Assembly (NCBI RefSeq): GCF_900187125.1
Contig: NZ_LT906468.1
Location: 3,596,001-3,660,000, forward strand
DNA: 64,000 nt
Origin: Sphingobacterium mizutaii
GTDB taxonomy: Bacteria > Bacteroidota > Bacteroidia > Sphingobacteriales > Sphingobacteriaceae
Reading direction: 5' to 3'
Shown here: in pieces, positions 41,758-50,753 of the stretch
How positions within the stretch are numbered: position 1 is the first letter of the stretch
Layout of the letters: the number at the start of each line of letters is the position of its first letter
Position numbers and translations under genes: made by a program
The notes under the pieces: generated by a model
The model's database searches: none
Told to the model about the DNA's origin: nothing
What the model saw: only the letters and a program-made list of their open reading frames with translations

Positions 41758-43473
41758 TTAAAACGAAAAATTTAAACCACCTAAAATATTGAATCCTAAT
41801 TTTGGATAGTATAAATAACGTTGGTATTCTGTATTCAACATATTATTTGCCTTTACAAAAACACCTAAGTATTTCGTTGCTTTATATTCTGCTCCAGCGC
41901 TCAAATCAAAGAACGATGGAATGGTTTTCTTTTGATAAGGGTTGCCATTAGGCACACCATTTAAGTAAGTGAACTCTTGCGCATAAGCATTCCCATGGAA
42001 CAATGCCTCTGCATCAATGAACAATTTCTCAGAAATATTAAATCTAGCATTTGCTGCTAAACGCATCTTCGGCATGTGCCAAGCTTCTTCTTGCTCAACC
42101 ATGGTATATTGGTCGATGTTCAAGCGACCACCCAAGTTCACCAATGATGATAACCTTACATTGATCTCTCCTTCGATTCCCACATGCTTAACCGCATCGT
42201 CTCCATTGCCATCATAAACCAGATCAAAGTTGAATGGAGTTTCCATATTGTTCACGAACATAGCCATGCTTTCTACTTTTCTGTAGAAACCCTTTACTTT
42301 ATAACCAAAGGTCGCACCGGCATTACCCTTGATACCACCGTAGATGTTCATACGCTCAACGGTATTTTGGATATTGGCATTTGGACCTAGATAAGGGTTG
42401 ATACGTGTGAAATCACGGAACGAACCTTTTTCCACATTACCTGTTACTCCTCCAAAGATGTAGAAGTATTCCGGAGCCAATGCAAAATCAACCTCTGCTT
42501 CAGGGAATACGTTGAACCTAGAGTTGTCTCCAAATTCTGAAACGATATTTGCCCCCAAAGTAATGTTATAATTATCTCCTTTAAAACGGATATAAGGATT
42601 GATTGATGCAATCGAGTTGTTCAATTTTCCAGTGGATGTATTTACACCCTTAACACCATTATAGTCTAATGACACATTAGCGCCTGCATTGAATGCACGG
42701 TAGCGTTTGTTCAAGTAACCAGCTAAGGCAACGGAATTCTCTCCTGCCTCAAACTTATCATTGTAAGTATAGGCATCCGCTTTCACCGAGTAGCTTAATG
42801 CATCCTCATTTGCAGGATCATAATTGCTGGTCAACTCTCCAGAGAAGTAAATATCATTGAATCGTTGTGCCTCACGGGTTGGATTGATTATGGTGCCGTC
42901 TTGGTTCGCAGGGATACCGTAAAAACGAGTTCCATAACCATTATATCCAATTAGCCCATCCAAGGTGAACATAGGCAATATACGACGTCCAAAAATCCCT
43001 ATTTCCTGTTTCGAGAATTTCTGGTCTTCCAAATTTCCTTTTTGGCTTAAGTGTTTTGCGAATCCACCAAAACGGATGTCTTCGTAATCTTCCACCGCAA
43101 AGTAAGCTTCACCCAAGATGGTATTGAAGTTACCTGCACCAAATTTCACATAATTACTCTTATGGTCCATGATTCTAGAAAACGGAGTTTCCATAATCTG
43201 TAATTCACTAAGACCGGTATTGATGTCCAATTTTTTATCAGGAACATTGCCATAGTTTAACTTAGGCATATATTCTCTTTTGTTTGACATATCAGGACTA
43301 CGACGGATTTTTACTGCATCAGCAAGAATAGGTCTATAATCACGAACGATATCAAATGAATCCAATGTTACAGGACGGTCGGTCGTATCTCTTTTTTGAG
43401 CATAAGCCCCTACTCCCATCCCCAACATTAAGGTTAATATAGCAGATTGTTTAAAAACAGTATTCAACTTCAT
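41758..43473 (-). CDS. Outer-membrane beta-barrel protein, TonB-receptor-like without a plug
   Basis: 571 residues. Signal peptide with ILTLMLGMGVGAYAQ is followed by a short periplasmic stretch, then about 500 residues of alternating beta strands rich in Tyr, Asn and Gly. It ends LGFNILGGLNFSF with the C-terminal Phe of outer-membrane barrels. No plug domain or TonB box can be seen, although the strands resemble TonB-dependent receptors. The gene follows the TPR gene by 12 bases. It may be the outer-membrane anchor of the complex encoded here. The ligand is unknown. Confidence 0.82.
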   Translation of the reverse strand: MKLNTVFKQSAILTLMLGMGVGAYAQKRDTTDRPVTLDSFDIVRDYRPILADAVKIRRSPDMSNKREYMPKLNYGNVPDKKLDINTGLSELQIMETPFSRIMDHKSNYVKFGAGNFNTILGEAYFAVEDYEDIRFGGFAKHLSQKGNLEDQKFSKQEIGIFGRRILPMFTLDGLIGYNGYGTRFYGIPANQDGTIINPTREAQRFNDIYFSGELTSNYDPANEDALSYSVKADAYTYNDKFEAGENSVALAGYLNKRYRAFNAGANVSLDYNGVKGVNTSTGKLNNSIASINPYIRFKGDNYNITLGANIVSEFGDNSRFNVFPEAEVDFALAPEYFYIFGGVTGNVEKGSFRDFTRINPYLGPNANIQNTVERMNIYGGIKGNAGATFGYKVKGFYRKVESMAMFVNNMETPFNFDLVYDGNGDDAVKHVGIEGEINVRLSSLVNLGGRLNIDQYTMVEQEEAWHMPKMRLAANARFNISEKLFIDAEALFHGNAYAQEFTYLNGVPNGNPYQKKTIPSFFDLSAGAEYKATKYLGVFVKANNMLNTEYQRYLYYPKLGFNILGGLNFSF

Positions 43474-43485
43474 CTTTTCCTATTC

Positions 43486-46400
43486 TTATTTAATTTTTTC
43501 CAATAATTGTTTCGCTTCATTCAAAATACCATCTTCCGTGTTTTCGTAATTGTCGATCACACTTTCCAATGTTGATTTAGCTTGGAATTTATCGCCTTTG
43601 CCTTCGTATGCCTGAGCCATCACAATAAATCCTTTCGCTACCCAATAATCGTATGAAGAGAAGGAATCAGATATATCTAGTGCAGATTTAATTGCACCAT
43701 CGTAATTTTTATTTTTCAATTGTTGTTCCGCAACCAAGAATCTCGCTTCAGCACCTGTCTCCGTTTTTGATTTCAAGGCCGCCAAGTTCAATTCTTTCAT
43801 TCCCTCAGATCCTTTCGAGGTTGATAAGTATGCTTTTGCTGCATATAGGTGCGCCTTAGCAATATCCTCTTCTGAAGACTTCTCGTACTTCTTGATGATA
43901 TTCGCATAAGTCAAGGTCTCAGCATAATCCCCCATGTTGAAGTAACTTACCAATAGGTTGTTTACAGCCCATCCGTAATTCTCTTTGTATTCCGAGGTCA
44001 ACTCCAATTTCTTCAACACCTGAACCGCTTCGTTATAAGCTTTATTCCTCAAGTGCAATTTAGAAACAGAGATCAAGGTACGCTCTGTATAGGCTGAGGT
44101 CCAGTCATTCATGATAATGTTGAAATCATGCATCGCCTCTGTATCCTTACCTAAATTCGCATTACTTTCTGCACGGATAAAACGAGCATGTTTCTCTTGA
44201 ATCGGTTTAGGGAATTTATCGAAGTAAGCATTCACCGCTTCCACTGCCGCTTGCCAGTTGCCACGATCAAATAAGGTACGCGCGATAGAGAAGGTATGTG
44301 AATCCTGCTCTGCTGTACTTAAATCACCAATGTTGGTGCTTGTAGCATAACGGATATATCCAGAAGCATCACCTCTATCCAGATAGATGTTCTCGATAGA
44401 TGCTAAAGCTTGTTTAGCTTCATCCGTAGTCGGGTATTGGTTTACCACACGTTGGAAAGTAGCTAATGCCGCATCATTATCATCTTTGTTATATTGTACT
44501 AGACCGATCGTTGTCAAGGCTCTAGGAACATACGAACTTCTTGGGTATTGCTCTACCATTTTTTGCAAACCATCGATCGCACGATCGTGATCTCCAATTA
44601 AGAAATAAGTATAAGGGATTTCAAACGCCACGTCATCCGCGTAGTTCGATTTAGGATATTTCGCAATCACCGAATTCAAGGTCGAAATCTTACCATTATT
44701 ATCCCCCTGAAGCCCTAGTAAGATACCCTTTTGGAACAAGGCATAATCTTGGCTCTGCGCTCCTGAAGCGATCAAACGATCGTAGTAATTAGCTGCTTTG
44801 CTATAGTTTTTGATGGCCAAGTACGAGTCAGCTGCACGCGCCATCGCATCGTTCCTGGTATTTAAGTCAATCCCGTCTTTTCCTCCACCCGCTAAGAAAC
44901 GTTCGAAGTAATTGGCTGCTGTACTATAATTATCAGCTCTGAAGGCCGCATAAGCCAAAGCATAATTTGCATAATTATAAACGTCTGTTTTTCTAGCCGC
45001 AGGCAATTGCAGGAATTTATTGAAAGCCGATACAGCCTCTTTATACTTGCGAACCTCATACATGGCTTCCGCTTTCCAGTAAGTTGCCAATGCATAGATT
45101 TCCTCATCATAACGGTTAGCCTCTGAACGCATGAACATAGAAATAGCATTTTCAAATGCACGCTCATTATAGTATTCTAATCCGCGGTAATAAGTTACTT
45201 TTTGGTAAGCTGCATTTGCGTCTTTTCCTCTGTTTGGAAGGTCTTCCAAAACATCCACTGCAGCACGGTAATTTTTGGTGCTCAATAAAACCTCAGCCAA
45301 TAATGTCTTCGCCTCTTCTTGGCGTTTTGATCTTGGGTAGGTCTGCATGTACTCATTGATAGCATCCAATGCAACTTGGTGAAACTCTAGATCATAAGAC
45401 AATTTTGCATAGTTGAACAAACCTTCTTCTTTCAATTGAGGATCAAAATCTAGTTTTGACGCCCTGAAGAATGCGTTTCTTGCACTTTGTTTATTTCCTG
45501 TTTTCAAGAATGCATCCCCTAAAGTGATCATGGCACTTTGGAAATATGCATCCGGTTCTTCCAATTTCTCTAATTCCGAAATCGCTTTCTCGTACTCCCC
45601 TAATTTATAGTTGATATAACCGATCTGGTAGCTATCTTGGTTGTTTTGAGTTTTGCCTTGGTCTTGAGCTTGGAACCTATCATAAAATTCCTTCGATTTC
45701 TCCAGGTCCCCTTTGATGAAATAAGTCGCTGCAATAATGCGCAACATTTCCGTTTCACTCTCTTGCTTGGTCGTCTCCAACTTAGGCAATCCATAACTCA
45801 ATACATCATCATAACGCTTATCCAAGAAGTATAAGGCCGTGATGTAATATGGATAACTGTTCTCATAAGTTTTAGATCCTTCCAGACGTTCAAACTCATT
45901 CAAAGCTGTTTTATATTCTTGGTTCAAATAGCTCAAATAAGCCGAGTAATAGATCGATGCCTCTTGATATTGTCCCCTTAAATCTTTCAGTTCATTAAAT
46001 ACAGGTCTAGCAGCCTCATAATCGCCTGTCATGAACTTAGCATAAGCCAATTTGAAACGATATTCTGTGTTCTCTGCTCCCGCTAAATTCTTACTGTCAA
46101 TTTTCTCGAACCACTCAATAGCTTTTGGATAGTCTTTTTGAGCATAATATGACTTCCCGATTTGGAAATATGCCGCTTTGGAATTGGCACTTGCTGGATA
46201 ATCTTTTATGTATTTTAAGAAACGGCTCTCAGCATCTGTCTCCCCTAACTCTAAAGCACAAACAGCTTGATAATATCGAACATTCTCTTTGAGTAAGCTT
46301 AATTCCTTTGTTTCGTCTAACTGAAGTGATGATTTGGTCCTGATTTCCTCAAACTTATCAAATTGTTTTGCAGCAGAACTAAATTTCCCTCTTTCATACA

Positions 46401-46515
46401 ACTCCAGTCCATCCTTGTAGGCTTTATTCACTTCTTGCCATGCAGAATGTTGCGCCAATACCGGTGTACTCAATAAGCTCATCGCCACACCTAACTGGTA
46501 AATTTTTTTATACAT
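43486..46515 (-). CDS. Large periplasmic tetratricopeptide-repeat protein
   Basis: 1009 residues with a signal peptide (LGVAMSLLSTPVLAQ). Nearly the whole length is TPR units of 34-36 residues. Examples are AYFQIGKSYYAQKDYPKAIEWFEKI, ALATYWKAEAMYEVRKYKEAVSAF, YKKAANYYDRL-type motifs and ALTTIGLVQYNKDDNDAALATFQRVV; I estimate more than 20 units. Several resemble the YbgF/CpoB C-terminal TPRs. It is the first gene of the operon and likely the scaffold that the barrel, TonB and SPOR proteins bind. Function inferred from operon partners only. Confidence 0.85.
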   Translation of the reverse strand: MYKKIYQLGVAMSLLSTPVLAQHSAWQEVNKAYKDGLELYERGKFSSAAKQFDKFEEIRTKSSLQLDETKELSLLKENVRYYQAVCALELGETDAESRFLKYIKDYPASANSKAAYFQIGKSYYAQKDYPKAIEWFEKIDSKNLAGAENTEYRFKLAYAKFMTGDYEAARPVFNELKDLRGQYQEASIYYSAYLSYLNQEYKTALNEFERLEGSKTYENSYPYYITALYFLDKRYDDVLSYGLPKLETTKQESETEMLRIIAATYFIKGDLEKSKEFYDRFQAQDQGKTQNNQDSYQIGYINYKLGEYEKAISELEKLEEPDAYFQSAMITLGDAFLKTGNKQSARNAFFRASKLDFDPQLKEEGLFNYAKLSYDLEFHQVALDAINEYMQTYPRSKRQEEAKTLLAEVLLSTKNYRAAVDVLEDLPNRGKDANAAYQKVTYYRGLEYYNERAFENAISMFMRSEANRYDEEIYALATYWKAEAMYEVRKYKEAVSAFNKFLQLPAARKTDVYNYANYALAYAAFRADNYSTAANYFERFLAGGGKDGIDLNTRNDAMARAADSYLAIKNYSKAANYYDRLIASGAQSQDYALFQKGILLGLQGDNNGKISTLNSVIAKYPKSNYADDVAFEIPYTYFLIGDHDRAIDGLQKMVEQYPRSSYVPRALTTIGLVQYNKDDNDAALATFQRVVNQYPTTDEAKQALASIENIYLDRGDASGYIRYATSTNIGDLSTAEQDSHTFSIARTLFDRGNWQAAVEAVNAYFDKFPKPIQEKHARFIRAESNANLGKDTEAMHDFNIIMNDWTSAYTERTLISVSKLHLRNKAYNEAVQVLKKLELTSEYKENYGWAVNNLLVSYFNMGDYAETLTYANIIKKYEKSSEEDIAKAHLYAAKAYLSTSKGSEGMKELNLAALKSKTETGAEARFLVAEQQLKNKNYDGAIKSALDISDSFSSYDYWVAKGFIVMAQAYEGKGDKFQAKSTLESVIDNYENTEDGILNEAKQLLEKIK

Positions 46516-46643
46516 ATGATTGAATACTCCTTAAAATGAATGCGTCAGTATTTTTATTGAAATTCGACCTGTAACACCTTGATCAAATGGTACAAGCCTT
46601 CAACCTACGAAATTAATGGATAACTTCAATGTTTTCCTCAAAA

Positions 46644-46664
46644 GTTGTTAACAACTGTGGATAA
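46644..46664. other. DnaA box next to a 12-base palindrome
   Basis: GTTGTTAACAAC (46644-46655, perfect palindrome) is followed immediately by TGTGGATAA (46656-46664), the reverse complement of the consensus DnaA box TTATCCACA. The surroundings are AT-rich. Only one exact box was noticed, so an origin is not claimed. Confidence 0.5.
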
Positions 46665-46702
46665 CCTGAGCTATTTAACTTTATTTAACATTAGGTTGGG
46701 AA

Positions 46703-47028
46703 CTGAGATTTGAGATGTGAGATATGAGACATTTTATTACTTAATATTTATTGAAACTATTGTATATATTCTACTATTTAAGCTATATGTTTCTAAAGCT
46801 TTTCCGTAAAATATAAACGAATTTTCCATATTGATCCTTGACCTTTCAGGTTCAAATTTTGTTCCAACATCGAATAATAAACCGATAAAGTTTTAAACAA
46901 TATTTTTACAAAAAAACAAGCCTGAAATCATGTGATTTCAGGCTTGTTTTCTGTTTTTTATCTTTTTTAGTTAGATTTCTATCTCAAATCTCACATCTCA
47001 TATCTCATAACTAAGTACTCATATCTCC
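46703..47028. repeat. GAGAT-type dispersed repeat, inverted pair 3
   Basis: Plus-strand words ACTGAGATTTGAGATGTGAG and ATATGAGACAT lie at 46703-46731. The reverse complements TATCTCAAATCTCACATCTC and ATATCTCAT lie at 46979-47008, with a further ACTCATATCTCCTA at 47018-47028. Between the arms lies AT-rich sequence and the pyrB terminator. This is the clearest inverted pair of the three. Confidence 0.75.
46913..46950 (-). terminator. Terminator of the pyrR-pyrB operon
   Basis: A perfect 16-base stem AACAAGCCTGAAATCA / TGATTTCAGGCTTGTT with a two-base loop. The minus strand continues TTTTTTTG. It lies about 80 bases after the pyrB stop. Confidence 0.9.
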
Positions 47029-47963
47029 TAACCCCTCTTCCCTGCCAACAGATACAGAACTGCCATTCTTACGGCTACTCCGTTTTCTACTTGGTCCAGG
47101 ATGATGGAGTGGTTGCTGTCAGCAACATCCGAGGTAATCTCCACACCGCGGTTGATTGGCCCTGGGTGCATAATGACAATTTCTTTATCTAAGGAGTCTA
47201 AGATCTGTTTGTTCAAACCATAAAGCATGGAATACTCCCGCAATGAAGGGAAGTAGGCGATATCCTGACGCTCCAGTTGGATCCTCAACATATTCGCTAC
47301 ATCACACCAGTTCAAAGCTTTCATCAAATCATGCTCTACCTTCACGCCTAATGAGGTAATATATTTTGGGATCAAGGTCGTCGGTCCACAGACCATAACC
47401 TCCGCTCCTTGTTTTTGTAAACATAAAATATTGGACAAAGCAACCCTTGAATGTAAGATATCGCCAATAATGGCGACTTTCTTACCAGCCACTTCACCTA
47501 ACCTTTCACGGATAGAAAAGGAATCCAGTAAAGCTTGGGTAGGATGTTCATGGGCTCCGTCACCGGCATTCACGATCTGGGCATCCACATGCTTGCTCAA
47601 GAAAACACCAGCACCTGCATAAGGGTGGCGCATCACGATCATGTCCACTTTCATCGCCAAGATATTGTTCACCGTATCGATCAAGGTTTCACCCTTACTT
47701 ACCGAAGAAGAGGAAGCCGCAAAATTGACGATATCAGCCGACAAACGCTTTTCAGCAAGTTCAAAAGAAAGACGGGTACGGGTAGAGTTCTCGAAGAACA
47801 CATTGGCAATGGTAATATCACGCAAAGAAGGTACCTTTTTAATCGGACGATTCAGTACTTCCTTGAAATTTGCTGCCGTATCCAAGATCAATTGGATATC
47901 GTTGCTATTTAAATCCTTGATACCTAATAAATGGCGGGTACTAAGTTGTTCAGATGTTGACAT
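47028..47963 (-). CDS. pyrB: Aspartate carbamoyltransferase catalytic subunit
   Basis: 311 residues, the usual length. Carbamoyl-phosphate binding is seen as STRTRLSFELAEKRL (about 55-69) and the 80s loop as SSVSKGETLIDT. HPYAGAG, the HEHPTQALLDSF block and HPGPINRGVEI close the active site. It makes carbamoyl aspartate in pyrimidine synthesis. It follows pyrR by 21 bases in the same transcript. No pyrI gene is in the window. Confidence 0.96.
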   Translation of the reverse strand: MSTSEQLSTRHLLGIKDLNSNDIQLILDTAANFKEVLNRPIKKVPSLRDITIANVFFENSTRTRLSFELAEKRLSADIVNFAASSSSVSKGETLIDTVNNILAMKVDMIVMRHPYAGAGVFLSKHVDAQIVNAGDGAHEHPTQALLDSFSIRERLGEVAGKKVAIIGDILHSRVALSNILCLQKQGAEVMVCGPTTLIPKYITSLGVKVEHDLMKALNWCDVANMLRIQLERQDIAYFPSLREYSMLYGLNKQILDSLDKEIVIMHPGPINRGVEITSDVADSNHSIILDQVENGVAVRMAVLYLLAGKRG

Positions 47964-47984
47964 TTGTTAAACAATAAAATCTTT

Positions 47985-48530
47985 CTATTTCTTTTCGGTG
48001 ATCAACACAATACTATCGTTATCATCCACCTCTTTCCAGCTTACGATTACTTTTTGCGAATCGATGGAGTCGACTTGGATCCCAATATAGTCCGGTTGGA
48101 TAGGAATCTGTCTTGAAAAACGACGATCTACTAAGACCATCAATTCAATTCGGTTGGCCCGACCAAACGCCTGGATAGCATCCATGGCAGAACGGATCGT
48201 CCTTCCAGTCCAAAGCACGTCATCAACCAAGATCACATTTTTGCCTTCAATAATAAAATCAATGACCGTACTGTTCGCAGCTAATGGGCTGGCACCTTTC
48301 ATCCTGAAATCATCACGATAAAAAGTGATATCCAAAATACCCAATGGCACTTGAACACCTGTCATTTCTTTGATTTCCTGTACTAATCTTTCAGCTAAAT
48401 AGGTACCTCGAGGTTGAATTCCAATGATTACAGCGTTGGAGAAATCTCCATGGTTTTCAATTAATTGTTGAGACAATCGCTTGAGCGTAATCTGAAACTT
48501 CGGTCCATCTAATAATATCGATTGTTTCAT
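47985..48530 (-). CDS. pyrR: PyrR bifunctional pyrimidine regulator / uracil phosphoribosyltransferase
   Basis: 181 residues. The PRPP-binding motif is VILVDDVLWTGRTIRSAMDA. Other marks are GIQPRGTYLAERL, the flexible loop region LDITFYRDDFR and LVDRRFSRQIPIQPDYIG. In Bacillus PyrR binds pyr mRNA leaders to cause attenuation and also has UPRTase activity. Here the predicted transcript start lies only about 11 bases before the start codon, leaving no room for such an attenuator in front of this operon. Either the enzyme activity or regulation of other genes may be its main job. Confidence 0.94.
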   Translation of the reverse strand: MKQSILLDGPKFQITLKRLSQQLIENHGDFSNAVIIGIQPRGTYLAERLVQEIKEMTGVQVPLGILDITFYRDDFRMKGASPLAANSTVIDFIIEGKNVILVDDVLWTGRTIRSAMDAIQAFGRANRIELMVLVDRRFSRQIPIQPDYIGIQVDSIDSQKVIVSWKEVDDNDSIVLITEKK

Positions 48531-48547
48531 CTATGGATTTATTTAGG

Positions 48548-48555
48548 CAAACTTA
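48548..48555 (-). promoter_or_regulatory. -7 promoter element of pyrR-pyrB
   Basis: TAAGTTTG on the minus strand, 17 bases before the pyrR ATG. The -33 element is not clear. Confidence 0.5.
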
Positions 48556-48608
48556 AGGCATTTTTTCCAAAAATCGTAATTTAAGCCATATTGGATTGGA
48601 AAAAATAA

Positions 48609-48632
48609 GGCAGCTTATTAATAAGCTGCCTC
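48609..48632 (-). terminator. Terminator of the Big2 lipoprotein gene
   Basis: Perfect palindrome AGGCAGCTTATT / AATAAGCTGCCT with an A-run on its left (T-run on the minus strand), 50 bases after the stop. Confidence 0.8.
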
Positions 48633-48681
48633 GTTGCTAATCTATTATGAATTTCCACCAATTTTCTTCAAGAACATCCTT

Positions 48682-50601
48682 TTAGTCTAAAGTTAAAACC
48701 CGTTTAAACTGTTTACCATCGATTTCAAAATAGTAATGAAATTGTGGTCTATAAATACTACTAAATCTAGATGTATAGGTTACTTGCTGGTTCGAATAAA
48801 GTTCAATTTGTTCATTATTTACAGATCTAACTATTCCATCTCCATCTACGACTTCCATTTTTAAAACAGTTATTTTCTTACTGCCGTAATTAGCAATAAA
48901 GTGTGTAATTGACGCTGTGTAATAGCCATTTATATTAGTAATAGAAGATGAGGTTTTACCAACTTTTACACCCGAATCAAGTTCTTTTACCATAACCGTA
49001 CAAGAATTTATGACGCTTGGATTATCTTGTGAAGTAGCGATAATTTCAACAGTACCCGAAGATATAGCCTTTACCACTCCATTTTGATCAACGGATGCAA
49101 TTTTCGGATTGCTAGAACTCCAAATTATCCCTTTATTTTTGACATTATTTGGAAATACCGTTGCAAAAATTGTAAAAGTGCCTCCAATATCTAAACTTCT
49201 TAAATGCTCGCTAAGACTAATTGAAACAGCCCTAGCAGGAATAACTTTGATTGAACATGAAGCGGAAATATTAGGGTTTTCTGAAGATTTTGCAGTTATC
49301 TGTACGGTCCCTTCAGTTTTTGCTATTACATTACCATATTGATCAACTGTCGCTATTGATGAATTACTTGAACTCCAAACTATGCCTTTATTATGAGTAT
49401 TTTGCGGACTAACTTCAGCAGTTAGACCAAATGACTGACCAGCCATTAATTCAACGTGGGTCTCATTTAAGGTTATCTTCGTTGCCTTAACAGTAAAAAC
49501 TTTTATTTTGGCTGTGGCAGAAATTGACCCTTCTTTAGTTTTAACGGTAATAACAACCTCTCCTTCCTTCTTACCTATTACATTTCCATATTGATCAACC
49601 GTCGCTATTAATGAATTACTAGAACTCCAAACTAAGTCTTTATTATGAGCATTGTGCGGACTAACTTCAGCTGTTAGAACAAATGATTGACCAGGCATTA
49701 TTTCAACTTGGGTCTGATTTAAGGTTATCTTCGTTGCCTTAACAGTAAAAACTTTTATTTTGGCTGTCCCAGAAATTGACCCTTCTTTAGTTTTAACGGT
49801 AATAACCACTTCTCCTTCCTTCTTACCTATTACTTCTCCGTCAACAACGGAAGCGATGTTGCTATCAGAAGACTCCCATACCAAATCCTTATCTGTCGTA
49901 TTATCCGGCTTGATTTTGGCTATCAGTTTGATGGTTTGACCCAATTCTACTTGCCCCGAAGTAATATTCAATTCAATCGCTGAAGGTAATATTGGTTTCA
50001 CAATAATTTCTATTTCAGAAAAAACATTAGTTCCTTTTATTGTAGCAGTTAGTTTTGCCTTCCCTGCTTTCAATCCTTTAACCTTCCCTTCCATTACAGT
50101 AAAAACAGAATTATCACTAGAACTCCAATCAATGCCATACTGACCAGCATTTGTTGTATTAGGCGGATCTATTGAATATTTAACGTTAACAGAATCTCCC
50201 ACAAAAAGGGTAGAATTAACTAGTTCTAACTTTAATTTCTCTGGTATAATCGGAAGAACATTTACTAGAACCCTTGCATTCATATTTTCTCCGGATATCG
50301 TTGCAGTAATTTCTGATTTACCTTCTTTTAAGGCTTTGATTACTCCAAGTTCATTCACACTAACCACTTCTGAGTTTGAACTAGACCATTTGTATTTTGG
50401 TTTAGGTAATTTCTGAGGGTTGTGTACTACATTCAAAGTATCGGACTTCCCAATAAACAATTGAATTTCTTTTTCAATAAATTCAATTTTGGTTATTTTT
50501 TCAGGAATTGCCTCCTCTTTGTCTTTGCTACAGGAAATAAAAAAAATGACAAATGTCAAAACTACCAAGCTGTACTTGGTAAATGGAAAATAAAATTTCA
50601 T
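48682..50601 (-). CDS. Surface lipoprotein with tandem bacterial Ig-like (Big2) domains
   Basis: 639 residues from ATG at 50601. An upstream TTG at 50631 lies in a promoter-like TACATTTG. The signal peptide ends in IFFISC, and the mature start CSKDKEE has the charged residues typical of lipoproteins exported to the surface in Bacteroidota. There are about six Big2 domains of about 84 residues, each ending in the VWSSSNSxIATVDxxGxVxAxxxGxxxITA pattern. A C-terminal domain of about 90 residues (ASITHFIANYGSKKITVLKM) is of another kind. Two adjacent units are nearly identical in DNA. Likely an adhesion or surface-layer protein; no partner gene nearby. Confidence 0.87.
   Translation of the reverse strand: MKFYFPFTKYSLVVLTFVIFFISCSKDKEEAIPEKITKIEFIEKEIQLFIGKSDTLNVVHNPQKLPKPKYKWSSSNSEVVSVNELGVIKALKEGKSEITATISGENMNARVLVNVLPIIPEKLKLELVNSTLFVGDSVNVKYSIDPPNTTNAGQYGIDWSSSDNSVFTVMEGKVKGLKAGKAKLTATIKGTNVFSEIEIIVKPILPSAIELNITSGQVELGQTIKLIAKIKPDNTTDKDLVWESSDSNIASVVDGEVIGKKEGEVVITVKTKEGSISGTAKIKVFTVKATKITLNQTQVEIMPGQSFVLTAEVSPHNAHNKDLVWSSSNSLIATVDQYGNVIGKKEGEVVITVKTKEGSISATAKIKVFTVKATKITLNETHVELMAGQSFGLTAEVSPQNTHNKGIVWSSSNSSIATVDQYGNVIAKTEGTVQITAKSSENPNISASCSIKVIPARAVSISLSEHLRSLDIGGTFTIFATVFPNNVKNKGIIWSSSNPKIASVDQNGVVKAISSGTVEIIATSQDNPSVINSCTVMVKELDSGVKVGKTSSSITNINGYYTASITHFIANYGSKKITVLKMEVVDGDGIVRSVNNEQIELYSNQQVTYTSRFSSIYRPQFHYYFEIDGKQFKRVLTLD
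49467..49970 (-). repeat. 252 bp tandem repeat inside the Big2 gene
   Basis: The segment starting at 49467 (TTAAGGTTATCTTCGTTGCC) recurs starting at 49719 with few differences over the first 100 bases. The spacing of 252 bases equals one 84-residue Big2 domain. Similarity falls off toward 49970. This looks like a recent domain duplication or gene conversion. Confidence 0.75.
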
Positions 50602-50753
50602 AGGATAATAATTAAGTTTGATTGGGCACAAATGTAGAAAAGCAGAAAACAGAAAGTTTACGGTTTACCGTAATTCAATAAATTAAGCGTTGTTATAAGT
50701 GGTTGTTTTTGGGAAAGAGGTTGCTGTATAGAATATTGAATTCGTCTGGAGAA

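Noticed and set aside
46516-47027. The gap with the DnaA box as the chromosome origin
   Set aside because: Only one exact box was found, no dnaA or dnaN gene is nearby, and skew could not be computed.
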